This document shows positions 1-5,986 of a stretch of 7,232 bases of DNA, piece after piece. The notes below the pieces were generated by a model that searched no databases, was not told the DNA's origin, and saw nothing but the letters and a program-made list of their open reading frames with translations. Each line of letters opens with the position of its first letter. The first letter of the stretch is position 1. Made by a program: the position numbers and the translations under genes. Source of the stretch: Bradyrhizobium sp. (GTDB taxonomy: Bacteria; Pseudomonadota; Alphaproteobacteria; Rhizobiales; Xanthobacteraceae); the NCBI GenBank assembly GCA_028290165.1, contig JAQGKJ010000368.1:1-7232 (forward strand), written 5' to 3'.

Positions 1-569
1 AACACCAATACCGCCAGCGTGCTCATGGCGTCCAGACGATTGCCGAACACCGACTTGACGACGCCGTTGACGAGCAGCGCGATCAGGATGGCGGGGAAGG
101 TGAGCTGCACGTCGGCGATGCGCCTGATCAGGCCATCGACGGCGCCGCCGACGTAGCCGGCGATCAGCCCAAGCACGATGCCGAGCGTACCGGAAAACAA
201 CACGCCGAGAACGCCGACCGTCAACGAAATCCGCAAGCCATAGAGAATGGCCGAGAATACATCGCGGCCCTGTTCGTCAGTGCCGAGCAGGAACGGGCTT
301 TGGCCCTCGGCGGTCCACAGCGGCGCGATGCGCGAATTCATCAATTGAAGCTGTGCCGGGTCGAACGGGTTCTGTACGGCAAGAACGGAGGCAAATATCG
401 CCAGCAGGAAGAACAGCACGGTCACGGCCGCCGCGACCATGGAGAGTTTGGAGCGGCGGAACGAATAGAACACGTCGCTCTCGACGATCCGTGCAAGCCA
501 GCGCCCGGACGAGGACCGCGCGCGCGGGGCGCTCGGCTTGGCTTTGTGCTGGACGGCGACTTCGGACAT
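1..569 (-). CDS. DppC-like ABC transporter permease, C-terminal part missing (window edge)
   Basis: Inner-membrane permease subunit of a peptide/nickel-type ABC importer (DppC/OppC family). It pairs with the DppB-like subunit encoded just upstream to form the translocation channel. The frame opens at the ATG read from 569 to 567 and stays open for 189 codons to the window edge, so the C-terminal third or so is missing, including the EAA loop that contacts the ATPases. Seen in the protein: a polar basic N-terminus; residues about 30-62 resembling the OppC N-terminal segment, with a first membrane helix at about 43-64; the hallmark LLGTDEQGRDVFS at 95-107 followed by YGLRISL at 110-116; hydrophobic stretches at about 117-142 and 159-173. 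The start lies 14 bases beyond the stop of the upstream permease gene, which indicates one transcript and probable translational coupling; the Shine-Dalgarno site is weak. The family call is secure and the substrate is unknown. No sign of frame disruption. Confidence 0.93.
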   Translation of the reverse strand, partial: MSEVAVQHKAKPSAPRARSSSGRWLARIVESDVFYSFRRSKLSMVAAAVTVLFFLLAIFASVLAVQNPFDPAQLQLMNSRIAPLWTAEGQSPFLLGTDEQGRDVFSAILYGLRISLTVGVLGVLFSGTLGIVLGLIAGYVGGAVDGLIRRIADVQLTFPAILIALLVNGVVKSVFGNRLDAMSTLAVLV

Positions 570-582
570 GCAAATCTCGCGT

Positions 583-1563
583 TCAGGCCGGGCGGCTGAG
601 GGTCGAGCGCAGGCGCGGATCGACGACGGTGTAGAGAATATCGACCACGAGATTGATGGTGACAAAAATAAGCGACACCATCAGCAGGTAGGCCGCCATG
701 ATCGGGATATCGACGTTTTGTACCGCTTGCACGAATAGCAGTCCCATGCCCGGCCACTGGAATACGGTTTCGGTGATGATCGCGAATGCAATAACCGAGC
801 CAAATTGGAGGCCGGCGACGGTGATCACGGGAACCAGGGTGTTCTTGAGCGCGTGGCCGAAATGGATCGCCCGCGTTGTCAACCCGCGCGCCCGCGCGAA
901 GCGGATATAGTCGGTACGCAGAACCTCGAGCATCTCGGCCCGCACCAGCCGCATGATCAACGTCATCTGGAACAGGCCGAGCGTGACTGACGGCATGATC
1001 AGGGCCTTGAGGCCGGAAACCGTGAGCAGTCCGGTGGTCCACCAGCCGATCCGCACCACCTCGCCGCGGCCGAATGACGGCAGCCAGCCCAACGTTACGG
1101 CGAACAGATAGATCAATAAAATGCCGATCAGAAAGGTCGGCAGCGAGATTCCGATCAGCGACACGCCCTGGAAGATCTTCGCAAGCAGCGTGTCGCGCTT
1201 CAGCGCCGAATAGACCCCCATCAGGATGCCGAACACCATGGCCAGAATGGTGGCGCAGATGGCAAGCTCGAGCGTCGCCGGCATCCGCTCTTTCAAGAGG
1301 CTCGCGACCGGTTGGCGGAACTGGTAGGAGACGCCGAACTTGAACTGCATCGCATTGCCGAAATAGCGCGCGAACTGGATCGGCACCGGATCGTCAAGAC
1401 CGAGGGATTTGCGAATCTCGGCGCGCTCGGCGGCCGACGTATCGAGCGAGACGATCTGGTTGACCGGATCGCCCGCGAAGCGGAACATCGAAAACGAGAT
1501 GATCCCGACCGCGATCATGACGCCGATGGCCTGTATAGCGCGGCGAAGAGTGAAAGCGAGCAT
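583..1563 (-). CDS. DppB-like ABC transporter permease
   Basis: Complete 326-residue inner-membrane permease of the DppB/OppB family, which forms the channel with the DppC-like partner and receives substrate from the periplasmic binding protein. Seen: an N-terminal helix at about 9-29; a periplasmic segment with FAGDPV at 29-34 and LGLDDPVPIQFARY at 54-67, typical of this family; hydrophobic helices at about 99-120, 134-157, 186-205, 246-265 and 288-312; the cytoplasmic EAA-type loop at about 210-245, with the core YIRFARARGL at 219-228; and the conserved C-terminal VDPRLR at 314-319. Length is normal for the family. The start ATG (1563 to 1561) is preceded by AAAGGA (1573 to 1568) with a 4-base spacer, a good ribosome binding site. 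The gene lies 104 bases after the binding-protein gene and 13 bases before the second permease gene, all on the minus strand, so it is the middle gene of an importer operon. Confidence 0.96.
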   Translation of the reverse strand: MLAFTLRRAIQAIGVMIAVGIISFSMFRFAGDPVNQIVSLDTSAAERAEIRKSLGLDDPVPIQFARYFGNAMQFKFGVSYQFRQPVASLLKERMPATLELAICATILAMVFGILMGVYSALKRDTLLAKIFQGVSLIGISLPTFLIGILLIYLFAVTLGWLPSFGRGEVVRIGWWTTGLLTVSGLKALIMPSVTLGLFQMTLIMRLVRAEMLEVLRTDYIRFARARGLTTRAIHFGHALKNTLVPVITVAGLQFGSVIAFAIITETVFQWPGMGLLFVQAVQNVDIPIMAAYLLMVSLIFVTINLVVDILYTVVDPRLRSTLSRPA

Positions 1564-1591
1564 GTGATCCTTTCACTTCTTTTCAAGATGT

Positions 1592-1611
1592 GGCGGACGT
1601 CGCTGTCCGCC
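1592..1611 (-). promoter_or_regulatory. Intercistronic stem-loop upstream of the DppB-like gene
   Basis: GGCGGAC (1592-1598) and GTCCGCC (1605-1611) form a perfect 7-bp, GC-rich stem with a 6-base loop. On the minus strand it sits about 18 bases before the Shine-Dalgarno of the permease gene. No U-run follows on either strand, so it is not a classical intrinsic terminator. A structure here could stabilise the 3' end of processed binding-protein mRNA or affect permease translation. The pairing is directly visible; the function is inferred. Confidence 0.5.
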
Positions 1612-1621
1612 CGAAAACCAA

Positions 1622-1652
1622 AAGTTCCGGAAGCGCGAAGCCGCCGGGACTT
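1622..1652 (-). terminator. Possible attenuating terminator after the binding-protein gene
   Basis: Read leftward, 15 bases after the binding-protein stop codon, the arms AAGTCCCGG (1652 to 1644) and CCGGAACTT (1630 to 1622) pair with one C-A mismatch. The 13-base loop could fold further through a short GCG/CGC pairing. The 3' arm runs into the T-rich tract ACTTTTGGTTTTC. This resembles a weak intrinsic terminator inside the operon that would let only part of transcription continue into the permease genes. Partial termination after the binding-protein gene is a known pattern in ABC importer operons. The mismatch and the interrupted T-run make it imperfect, so leaky rather than full termination is the more likely role. 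Confidence 0.42.
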
Positions 1653-1667
1653 GTCAATGAAGTTTCC

Positions 1668-3263
1668 TTATTCCTCTTTGACCATCCAGTAGGGTAAAAC
1701 CTGATTGTCGGGACGCTGCACCACTTTCAGTTTCTTCGACACGCCCCAGGCGAGCGCCTGCTGATGCAGCGGGATATAGGCGTAGTCCTTGGCGGCGATC
1801 TCGAACGCTTCCTTGATCAGCAAATCGCGTTTGGCCGTATCGGTCTCAAGCAGCACCTTGTCGGCGATCGCATCCATCTGCTTGTCGCAATAGCCGCCGA
1901 GGTTGGCCTCGCCGCGGGGGGATTTCGGATCGTCGCGGCAGCCCATGATGTCGTAGAGCACGTTGTGGGAATCCAGCGTACCCGGTGTCCAGCCCAGCAT
2001 GTAGAAAGACGTCTGGAAGCCGCCGGGTTTGAGGACTTTTGCAAAATACTGCGCCTTGGGCTGCGCCAACAGGTTCACCTTGACGCCGATCCGGGCCAAC
2101 ATGCCGACCACGGCCTGACAGATCGCAGCGTCATTGACGTAGCGGTCGTTGGGGCAATCCATCGTGACTTCGAAGCCGTCGGGATAGCCCGCTTCCGTCA
2201 ACAGTTTCTTGGCGCCGTCGGGATCGAATTTCGGACGCGTGAAATCACCCGAAAGCTTGAACAGCTGCGGCGCGATCATCAGCGCCGACGGCGTCGAAAG
2301 GCCGCGCATCACGCGGGTCTTGATCAGTTCGATATCGATCGCCTTGTAGAACGCTTCACGGACGCGGATATCCTTGAAGGGATTCTTGCCCTTGATGTTG
2401 GAATACAGCAATTCGTCGCGCATCTGGTCCATACCGAGGAAGATGGTGCGAATTTCCGGCCCCTTCAGCACCTGCGCGTTCGGGCTTGCATCGACGCGCG
2501 AGATGTCCTGGATCGGAACCGGCTCGATGATGTCGACTTCGCCGGAAAGCAGAGCGGCAACCCGCGTCGCGTCAGAACCGATCGGCGTGAAGATGATTTC
2601 CTTGAGATTGTGCTCGGGCTTGCGCCACCAGTTCGGATTGGCCTTGAACACGGTCTTCACACCAGGCTGATGGCTCTCGATAGAGAAGGGGCCCGTGCCG
2701 TTGGCGTGCAGCGAGGCAAAGCTCGGCGAAGTCGCCGCCGCCGGCGTCGGGGCTACCGCGTTGTTCTCCTCGCACCATTTCTTGTCCATGATGTACCAGG
2801 TATCCCATTGCGAAAACAGAATGGGATTTGGCGAGGTCAGGATGAAATCCACGGTGTAGTCGTCGACCTTGACGACCTTGGCGTCGGCGGCGATGCGGGT
2901 GGTCAGGTTCGAGCCTTTGGCGCGAACGCGGTCCGCTGAGAACACCACGTCGTCGGCGGTGAAGGGATCGCCATTCTGGAATTTGACGCCTTTGCGCAGG
3001 TGGAAGCGCCAGCGGGTCGGCTCCGGCGTTTCCCAGCTTTCGGCGAGCGCCGGAATGATCTTCAGATCCTTGCCCCGCTCGACCAGGCCCTCGTAGACCT
3101 GCCCGAGATGCGCATGGGTAGTGGTTTCGTTGAGCGTATAGGGATCCAGCGATTTGAGGTCGCCCTGGTTGGCGTAACGCAGGGTCTGGCTTGATGCCGG
3201 CGACACCGCAAAAGCGACGATTGAGACCATGGTCGCTGCAAGCAAGGTTTGACGTACCGACAT
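1668..3263 (-). CDS. Peptide-type ABC transporter periplasmic solute-binding protein (family 5)
   Basis: Secreted substrate-binding protein (SBP_bac_5 family, DppA/OppA-like) that captures a peptide or peptide-like compound in the periplasm and delivers it to the permeases encoded downstream. I chose the ATG at 3263-3261, giving 531 residues, because it begins a clear signal peptide: MSVRQ, a hydrophobic core at about 7-20, then SPASSQ with cleavage near residue 25. GGAGAA (3278 to 3273) lies 9 bases upstream. A longer reading from 3329 adds 22 polar residues before the signal peptide and is unlikely. Seen in the mature part: GDLKSLDPY (34-42), VYEGLVE (56-62), and the family signature region from PALAESW (71-77) through WRFHLRKGVKFQNGDPFTADDV (about 85-106). 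Length is normal for the family. It is the first gene of the importer operon and divergent from an FAD oxidoreductase gene. Substrate specificity cannot be judged from the sequence. Confidence 0.95.
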   Translation of the reverse strand: MSVRQTLLAATMVSIVAFAVSPASSQTLRYANQGDLKSLDPYTLNETTTHAHLGQVYEGLVERGKDLKIIPALAESWETPEPTRWRFHLRKGVKFQNGDPFTADDVVFSADRVRAKGSNLTTRIAADAKVVKVDDYTVDFILTSPNPILFSQWDTWYIMDKKWCEENNAVAPTPAAATSPSFASLHANGTGPFSIESHQPGVKTVFKANPNWWRKPEHNLKEIIFTPIGSDATRVAALLSGEVDIIEPVPIQDISRVDASPNAQVLKGPEIRTIFLGMDQMRDELLYSNIKGKNPFKDIRVREAFYKAIDIELIKTRVMRGLSTPSALMIAPQLFKLSGDFTRPKFDPDGAKKLLTEAGYPDGFEVTMDCPNDRYVNDAAICQAVVGMLARIGVKVNLLAQPKAQYFAKVLKPGGFQTSFYMLGWTPGTLDSHNVLYDIMGCRDDPKSPRGEANLGGYCDKQMDAIADKVLLETDTAKRDLLIKEAFEIAAKDYAYIPLHQQALAWGVSKKLKVVQRPDNQVLPYWMVKEE

Positions 3264-3373
3264 TTGTTCACGTTCTCCGCAGTGGCGCGATGCGCATTTA
3301 TGCAATATCGACGGCTTAGGCCGATCCATGTTGCCAGAACTTGGCCGCCGCGCAAGCGGGATTTCCCAAAAGC

Positions 3374-3385
3374 CAAACCGGTTTG
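3374..3385. promoter_or_regulatory. 12-bp perfect palindrome, candidate operator
   Basis: CAAACCGGTTTG reads the same on both strands and lies in the divergent region, 76 bases before the oxidoreductase start and 111 bases before the binding-protein start. Position and symmetry suit a site for a dimeric regulator controlling one or both directions. No regulator gene is present in the window to pair it with, so the operator role is inference. Confidence 0.4.
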
Positions 3386-3422
3386 CGCGGCGATGCCGCC
3401 ATAACTAGCTTCACTGCAGGCA

Positions 3423-3438
3423 ACGCGCGCGAGCGCGT
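3423..3438 (+). promoter_or_regulatory. GNRA-capped hairpin in the oxidoreductase leader
   Basis: ACGCGC (3423-3428) and GCGCGT (3433-3438) pair perfectly around the loop GCGA, which fits the stable GNRA tetraloop form. It ends 12 bases before the GGAG ribosome binding site (3451-3454). If the transcript begins upstream of it, the hairpin would stabilise the mRNA 5' end or affect ribosome access. The pairing is seen directly; any role is inferred, and GC-rich DNA produces such stems fairly often. Confidence 0.3.
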
Positions 3439-3460
3439 CATTCAACTTTCGGAGTGACGG

Positions 3461-4717
3461 ATGGCGGAACTCAAGGCCGATGTTCTCGTATTGGGGGCGG
3501 GCATGGTCGGCGTCGGCGCCGCCCTGCACCTGCAGCAGCGGGGGCGGGACGTGATCCTGATCGACAAGCACGAACTCGCCGGCGAGGAGACCAGTTATGG
3601 CAACGCCGGGATGATCGAGTGCGCCTCGGTCTTCCCTTACATGTTTCCGCGGAATCTCGGAGATATCCTCCGATACGCGATGAACCGCGCACCGCAAGTG
3701 CGCTACCGGCTCTCCGACCTGCCGGCCTTCCTGCCATGGCTGGTGCGCTACTTCCTCGCCTCCGCACCGGACCGGGCGCATCGCGGCGCTATGGCGGTCA
3801 TGCCGCTGATCCGCCGCAGTTTGATCGAGCACGAGGCGCTGATTGCTGAAGCCGGCGTCCCGGAGCTGTTGCGGCGGAGCGGCTGGATCAAAATGTATCG
3901 GCACGATGCAACGCTTGCCAATGCCTTGCGGGATTTCGAGCGGGCGAGGCAATTCGGGGTTCAAGGCGATATCCTCGACCACAAGGCGATCATCCAGCGC
4001 GAACCTCACCTCAGCGGCGAGTTCGCCGGCGCGATCCATTTCACGGAGCCCGGATTCGTTCTCGATCCGGGCGGCCTGGCCAAGGCCTACGCCGCGCTGT
4101 TCCAGCGCAAGGGAGGGCGCTTTGCGGTCGCAGATGCGCGGACCCTCGAACAGGATGCCGGCGGGCGATGGCGGGTCGCTACATCTGACGGCAAGGTCAG
4201 CGGACGCGAAGTCGTGGTGGCGCTCGGACCGTGGTCCGATCTGGTGTTCGGTCCGCTCGGATATTCGATCCCGCTCAACGTCAAGCGCGGTTACCATCTG
4301 CACCTGGCTCCGCGCGGCAATGCCGTACTCAATCATCCCGTGCTCGATTCGGATTTGGGCTACGTGCTGGCGCCGATGAACCGCGGCATTCGGCTCGCCA
4401 CCGGCGTCGAATTTTCTCGCCGCGCCGCGCCGCCGACGCCGATCCAGCTGCAGCGGGCGCTGGCGCGGGCGCACGCGCTGTTCCCGCTGGGCGAGCCGAT
4501 CGATGCCAAACCCTGGATGGGCGCACGGCCGTGCTTGCCCGATATGCTGCCGGTGATCGGCAAGGCGCCTCGCCATGCCGGGCTGTGGTTCGATTTCGGC
4601 CACCACCATCACGGCCTGACGCTGGGCCCCGCAACGGGGCGTTTGCTGGCGGAAATGATGACCGGCGAGACGCCGTTCGCCGATCCCAGCCCCTTTGCCG
4701 TCGGGCGTTTTGGTTGA
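3461..4717 (+). CDS. DadA-like FAD-dependent amine/D-amino-acid oxidoreductase
   Basis: A 418-residue flavoprotein of the DAO superfamily (PF01266 type), closest in layout to D-amino-acid dehydrogenase DadA. Such enzymes oxidise the C-N bond of an amino acid or secondary amine and reduce FAD, giving an imine that hydrolyses to an oxo acid. Seen: the N-terminal dinucleotide-binding fold VLGAGMVGVGAALHL (10-24), with acidic D35 ending the second strand (VILIDK, 31-36); ETSYGNAGMI (43-52), matching the DadA-type flavin-contact segment; FTEPGFVLDPGGLAKAY (194-210); PMNRGIRLATGVEF (305-318); and the C-terminal FAD segment RPCLPDMLPVIG (356-367) with GHHHHGLTLGPATG (380-393). No signal peptide or membrane helix, so it is cytoplasmic or membrane-associated. 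GGAG (3451-3454) precedes the ATG by 6 bases. It is divergent from a peptide-type importer, which suggests that its substrate derives from an imported compound. Exact substrate and electron acceptor are unknown. Confidence 0.92.
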   Translation: MAELKADVLVLGAGMVGVGAALHLQQRGRDVILIDKHELAGEETSYGNAGMIECASVFPYMFPRNLGDILRYAMNRAPQVRYRLSDLPAFLPWLVRYFLASAPDRAHRGAMAVMPLIRRSLIEHEALIAEAGVPELLRRSGWIKMYRHDATLANALRDFERARQFGVQGDILDHKAIIQREPHLSGEFAGAIHFTEPGFVLDPGGLAKAYAALFQRKGGRFAVADARTLEQDAGGRWRVATSDGKVSGREVVVALGPWSDLVFGPLGYSIPLNVKRGYHLHLAPRGNAVLNHPVLDSDLGYVLAPMNRGIRLATGVEFSRRAAPPTPIQLQRALARAHALFPLGEPIDAKPWMGARPCLPDMLPVIGKAPRHAGLWFDFGHHHHGLTLGPATGRLLAEMMTGETPFADPSPFAVGRFG

Positions 4718-4768
4718 CCATATTTGCCGGTTGAAGCCGCATGAGCGAACCTCGTCCAGTCAGATCGC

Positions 4769-4798
4769 TTGCGTCGTGGCGCCTGTCGCGGCGATACT
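4769..4798 (+). promoter_or_regulatory. Weak candidate promoter for the DUF6489/hydrolase genes
   Basis: TTGCGT (4769-4774) and GATACT (4793-4798) are spaced 18 bases apart in the 116-base gap between the oxidoreductase stop and the small gene. They match the housekeeping consensus at 3 of 6 and 4 of 6 bases. The gap has no clear terminator after the oxidoreductase, so read-through is also possible. This is a weak match and is offered only because a promoter here would separate the lipid-type genes from the oxidoreductase. Confidence 0.22.
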
Positions 4799-4823
4799 GG
4801 CGGCAGGCCGTCAAAATGCGAGC

Positions 4824-4828
4824 AGGAG
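4824..4828 (+). promoter_or_regulatory. Ribosome binding site that fixes the DUF6489-like start
   Basis: AGGAG followed by a 5-base spacer places initiation at the ATG at 4834. An in-frame ATG at 4741 lacks a comparable site and would add an arginine-rich stretch unlike the rest of the protein. Confidence 0.7.
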
Positions 4829-4833
4829 CGGAT

Positions 4834-5103
4834 ATGAAGATAAACGTTGAAATAGATTGTACGCCTCTCGAGGCCCGGCAGTTTTTCGGATTGCCGGACG
4901 TGCAGCCGATGCAGATTGCGGTGATGGACAGGCTCCAGCAGCAGCTGATGACCAATATCGAAAAGGTTTCACCGGAAGCGCTGATGCAGAGCTGGTTCAC
5001 CTTCGATCCGAAGATCGCCGAGCGGTTCCAGGACATGTTCGTCACCATGGCGGGCCTCGGCGGTACGCGCGCCAGCGACAAGAAATCCGGCGACAAGAAA
5101 TAA
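4834..5103 (+). CDS. Small DUF6489-like protein of unknown function
   Basis: An 89-residue protein starting MKINVEIDCTP. From memory this matches the DUF6489 family of small alphaproteobacterial proteins (start of the type MK-hydrophobic-EIDCTPEEAR, then FxGLPDV, then a segment like SPEALMxSW); I could not run a search. Seen: a beta-like start (2-8), CTPLEARQFFGLPDV (9-23), a helix-prone amphipathic stretch (25-47) with QQQ, SPEALMQSWF (51-60), a second helix with FDPKIAERFQDMF (62-74), and a lysine-rich tail SDKKSGDKK. No signal peptide or membrane segment, so cytoplasmic. The start is set by AGGAG at 4824-4828. The gene ends in tandem TAA codons (5101-5106), and the hydrolase ATG follows 4 bases after the first stop, so the two are almost certainly co-transcribed. 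The pairing with a hydrolase and a neutral-lipid acyltransferase hints at a lipid- or granule-related accessory role, which is inference only. Confidence 0.85.
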   Translation: MKINVEIDCTPLEARQFFGLPDVQPMQIAVMDRLQQQLMTNIEKVSPEALMQSWFTFDPKIAERFQDMFVTMAGLGGTRASDKKSGDKK

Positions 5104-5107
5104 TAAA

Positions 5108-5908
5108 ATGGCGCCGGTCGATCGAAGCGAACCCCAGGCCACTGGCCGGCTTCGTCCGCCTGGTCTTGGTCTGCTGCTGGCCGAGGCGAGAGGGATATTC
5201 GAACTCAACGCCAGCCTGTTGCTTTCGCCGCTCCTGATGCGCGCGCCGAAGGGCGATGGTCATCCGGTGCTGGCGCTGCCGGGCTTCCTCGCCAGCGATC
5301 TGTCGATGGCGCCGATGCGGCGATACCTTGGGGAACTTGGATACGACACCTACGCCTGGAGAATGGGCCGCAACATCGGCGGCATTGCGCGGATGCGCGC
5401 CGCACTTCGGGACCGGCTCGCCGAGATTCACACAACCACCGGCCGCAAGGTCAGCGTCGTCGGCTGGAGCCTGGGCGGCGTCTATGCGCGCGACCTGGCG
5501 CTGCAGGCACCTGGCATGGTGAGATGTGTGGTGTCGCTGGGAAGTCCGTTCGCAAACGACGTGCGAGCGACCAACGCCACGCGGCTCTACGAGGCATTGT
5601 CGGGCGAAGCGGTCGGCGACAATTCCGAGCTTCGCGATGCGATCGCGGGCGACTTGCCGGTTCCGGCCACCTCGATCTACTCGCGCACCGACGGCATCGT
5701 GAATTGGCGAACCTGTCTGTTACGCCCTTCCGATACCGCCGAACACATCGATGTGCACCTTGCCAGTCATGTCGGACTGGGCGTGAACCCGGCCGCACTA
5801 TGGGCGGTTGCCGATCGTCTGGCCCAGGGCGAGGGCGAATTCAGGCAATTTGACCGATCGGGCCCGTTTGCCATTGCATATGCGCCTCCGGAGAATGCAC
5901 AATCCTGA
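5108..5908 (+). CDS. Alpha/beta hydrolase (esterase/lipase-like)
   Basis: A 266-residue alpha/beta-hydrolase-fold enzyme, probably a carboxylic ester hydrolase. Seen: strand VLALPGF at 54-60, where the residues after the strand normally form the oxyanion hole; YDTYAWRMGRNIGG at 79-92; the nucleophile elbow VVGWSLGG at 117-124 with Ser121 in a GxSxG motif; SLGSPF at 143-148; SRTDGIVNW at 192-200, where Asp195 is the likely acid; and SHVGLGVNP at 220-228 with His221 as the likely base. The triad order and spacing are right for the fold, and the overall form resembles esterase/lipase (COG1075-like) proteins. There is no convincing signal peptide; residues 20-45 are moderately hydrophobic and may be a surface or membrane-associating helix. 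The start has almost no Shine-Dalgarno site and lies 4 bases after the DUF6489-like stop, so initiation probably depends on reinitiation after that gene. The substrate may be a neutral lipid, given the acyltransferase downstream, but this is not proven. Confidence 0.9.
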   Translation: MAPVDRSEPQATGRLRPPGLGLLLAEARGIFELNASLLLSPLLMRAPKGDGHPVLALPGFLASDLSMAPMRRYLGELGYDTYAWRMGRNIGGIARMRAALRDRLAEIHTTTGRKVSVVGWSLGGVYARDLALQAPGMVRCVVSLGSPFANDVRATNATRLYEALSGEAVGDNSELRDAIAGDLPVPATSIYSRTDGIVNWRTCLLRPSDTAEHIDVHLASHVGLGVNPAALWAVADRLAQGEGEFRQFDRSGPFAIAYAPPENAQS

Positions 5909-5934
5909 CCAATCTCCTTAAAAAGGGGATGGTC
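5907..5934 (+). terminator. Stem-loop overlapping the hydrolase stop codon
   Basis: The arms GACCAATCTCCTT (5907-5919) and AAGGGGATGGTC (5923-5934) pair over 12 bp with a single bulged A, one G-U pair, and an AAA loop. The stem begins inside the TGA stop codon of the hydrolase. No U-run follows on either strand, so it is not a standard intrinsic terminator. It may be a 3'-end stabilising or processing structure separating the hydrolase mRNA from the acyltransferase. The structure is well supported; the terminator label is the nearest category rather than a firm claim. Confidence 0.42.
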
Positions 5935-5946
5935 TGAACGCCAGAA

Positions 5947-5961
5947 GCGCCACCAAGGCGC
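5947..5961 (+). promoter_or_regulatory. Small hairpin in the acyltransferase leader
   Basis: GCGCC (5947-5951) and GGCGC (5957-5961) form a 5-bp stem with the loop ACCAA, about 15 bases before the strong GGAGG ribosome binding site (5977-5981). It leaves the binding site exposed. The stem is short, and a role is uncertain. Confidence 0.2.
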
Positions 5962-5986
5962 CGCGCAGTCTTCGAGGGAGGAAAAT

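Larger units (their letters stand above)
3264..3460. promoter_or_regulatory. Divergent intergenic region with promoters for importer operon and oxidoreductase
   Basis: This 197-base region separates the leftward binding-protein gene from the rightward oxidoreductase gene, so both promoters should lie in it. I could not find a convincing -35/-10 pair for either direction. Visible elements are a perfect palindrome at 3374-3385, an adjacent GCGGC-GAT-GCCGC inverted repeat at 3387-3399, GCCA-GAACT-TGGC at 3333-3345, CGGC-TTAG-GCCG at 3312-3323, GCAT-TT-ATGC at 3294-3303, and a GC-rich hairpin close to the rightward start at 3423-3438. The short repeats are expected by chance to some degree in GC-rich DNA; the 12-bp palindrome stands out. 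No gene was found inside. Confidence 0.6.

Noticed and set aside
422..1042. Minus-strand 206-codon frame across the junction of the two permease genes
   Set aside because: It overlaps both permeases in another frame and encodes a low-complexity Arg/Pro/Gly-rich product; the permease frames carry clear family motifs.
1764..2939. Plus-strand open frame of 391 codons opposite the binding-protein gene
   Set aside because: Antisense shadow: composition dominated by Arg, Asp, His and Val, no domain seen, no ribosome binding site noted, and the minus strand encodes a full solute-binding protein.
3264..3329. Upstream in-frame ATG giving a 22-residue longer binding protein
   Set aside because: The added residues are polar and would precede a good signal peptide; the internal ATG at 3263 has a GGAGAA site 9 bases before it.
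3062..4612. Long minus-strand open frame (516 codons) opposite the oxidoreductase and running into the binding-protein 5' end
   Set aside because: It is antisense to a clear FAD enzyme, its product is rich in Arg, His, Gln and Pro with no recognisable domain, and GC-rich codon bias commonly opens such frames. The same bases are explained by two well-supported genes.
4741..4833. Upstream in-frame ATG giving a 31-residue longer DUF6489-like protein
   Set aside because: The extension is Arg/Ser/Trp-rich, unlike the family start as remembered (MKINVEID), and the ATG at 4834 has a well-placed AGGAG.
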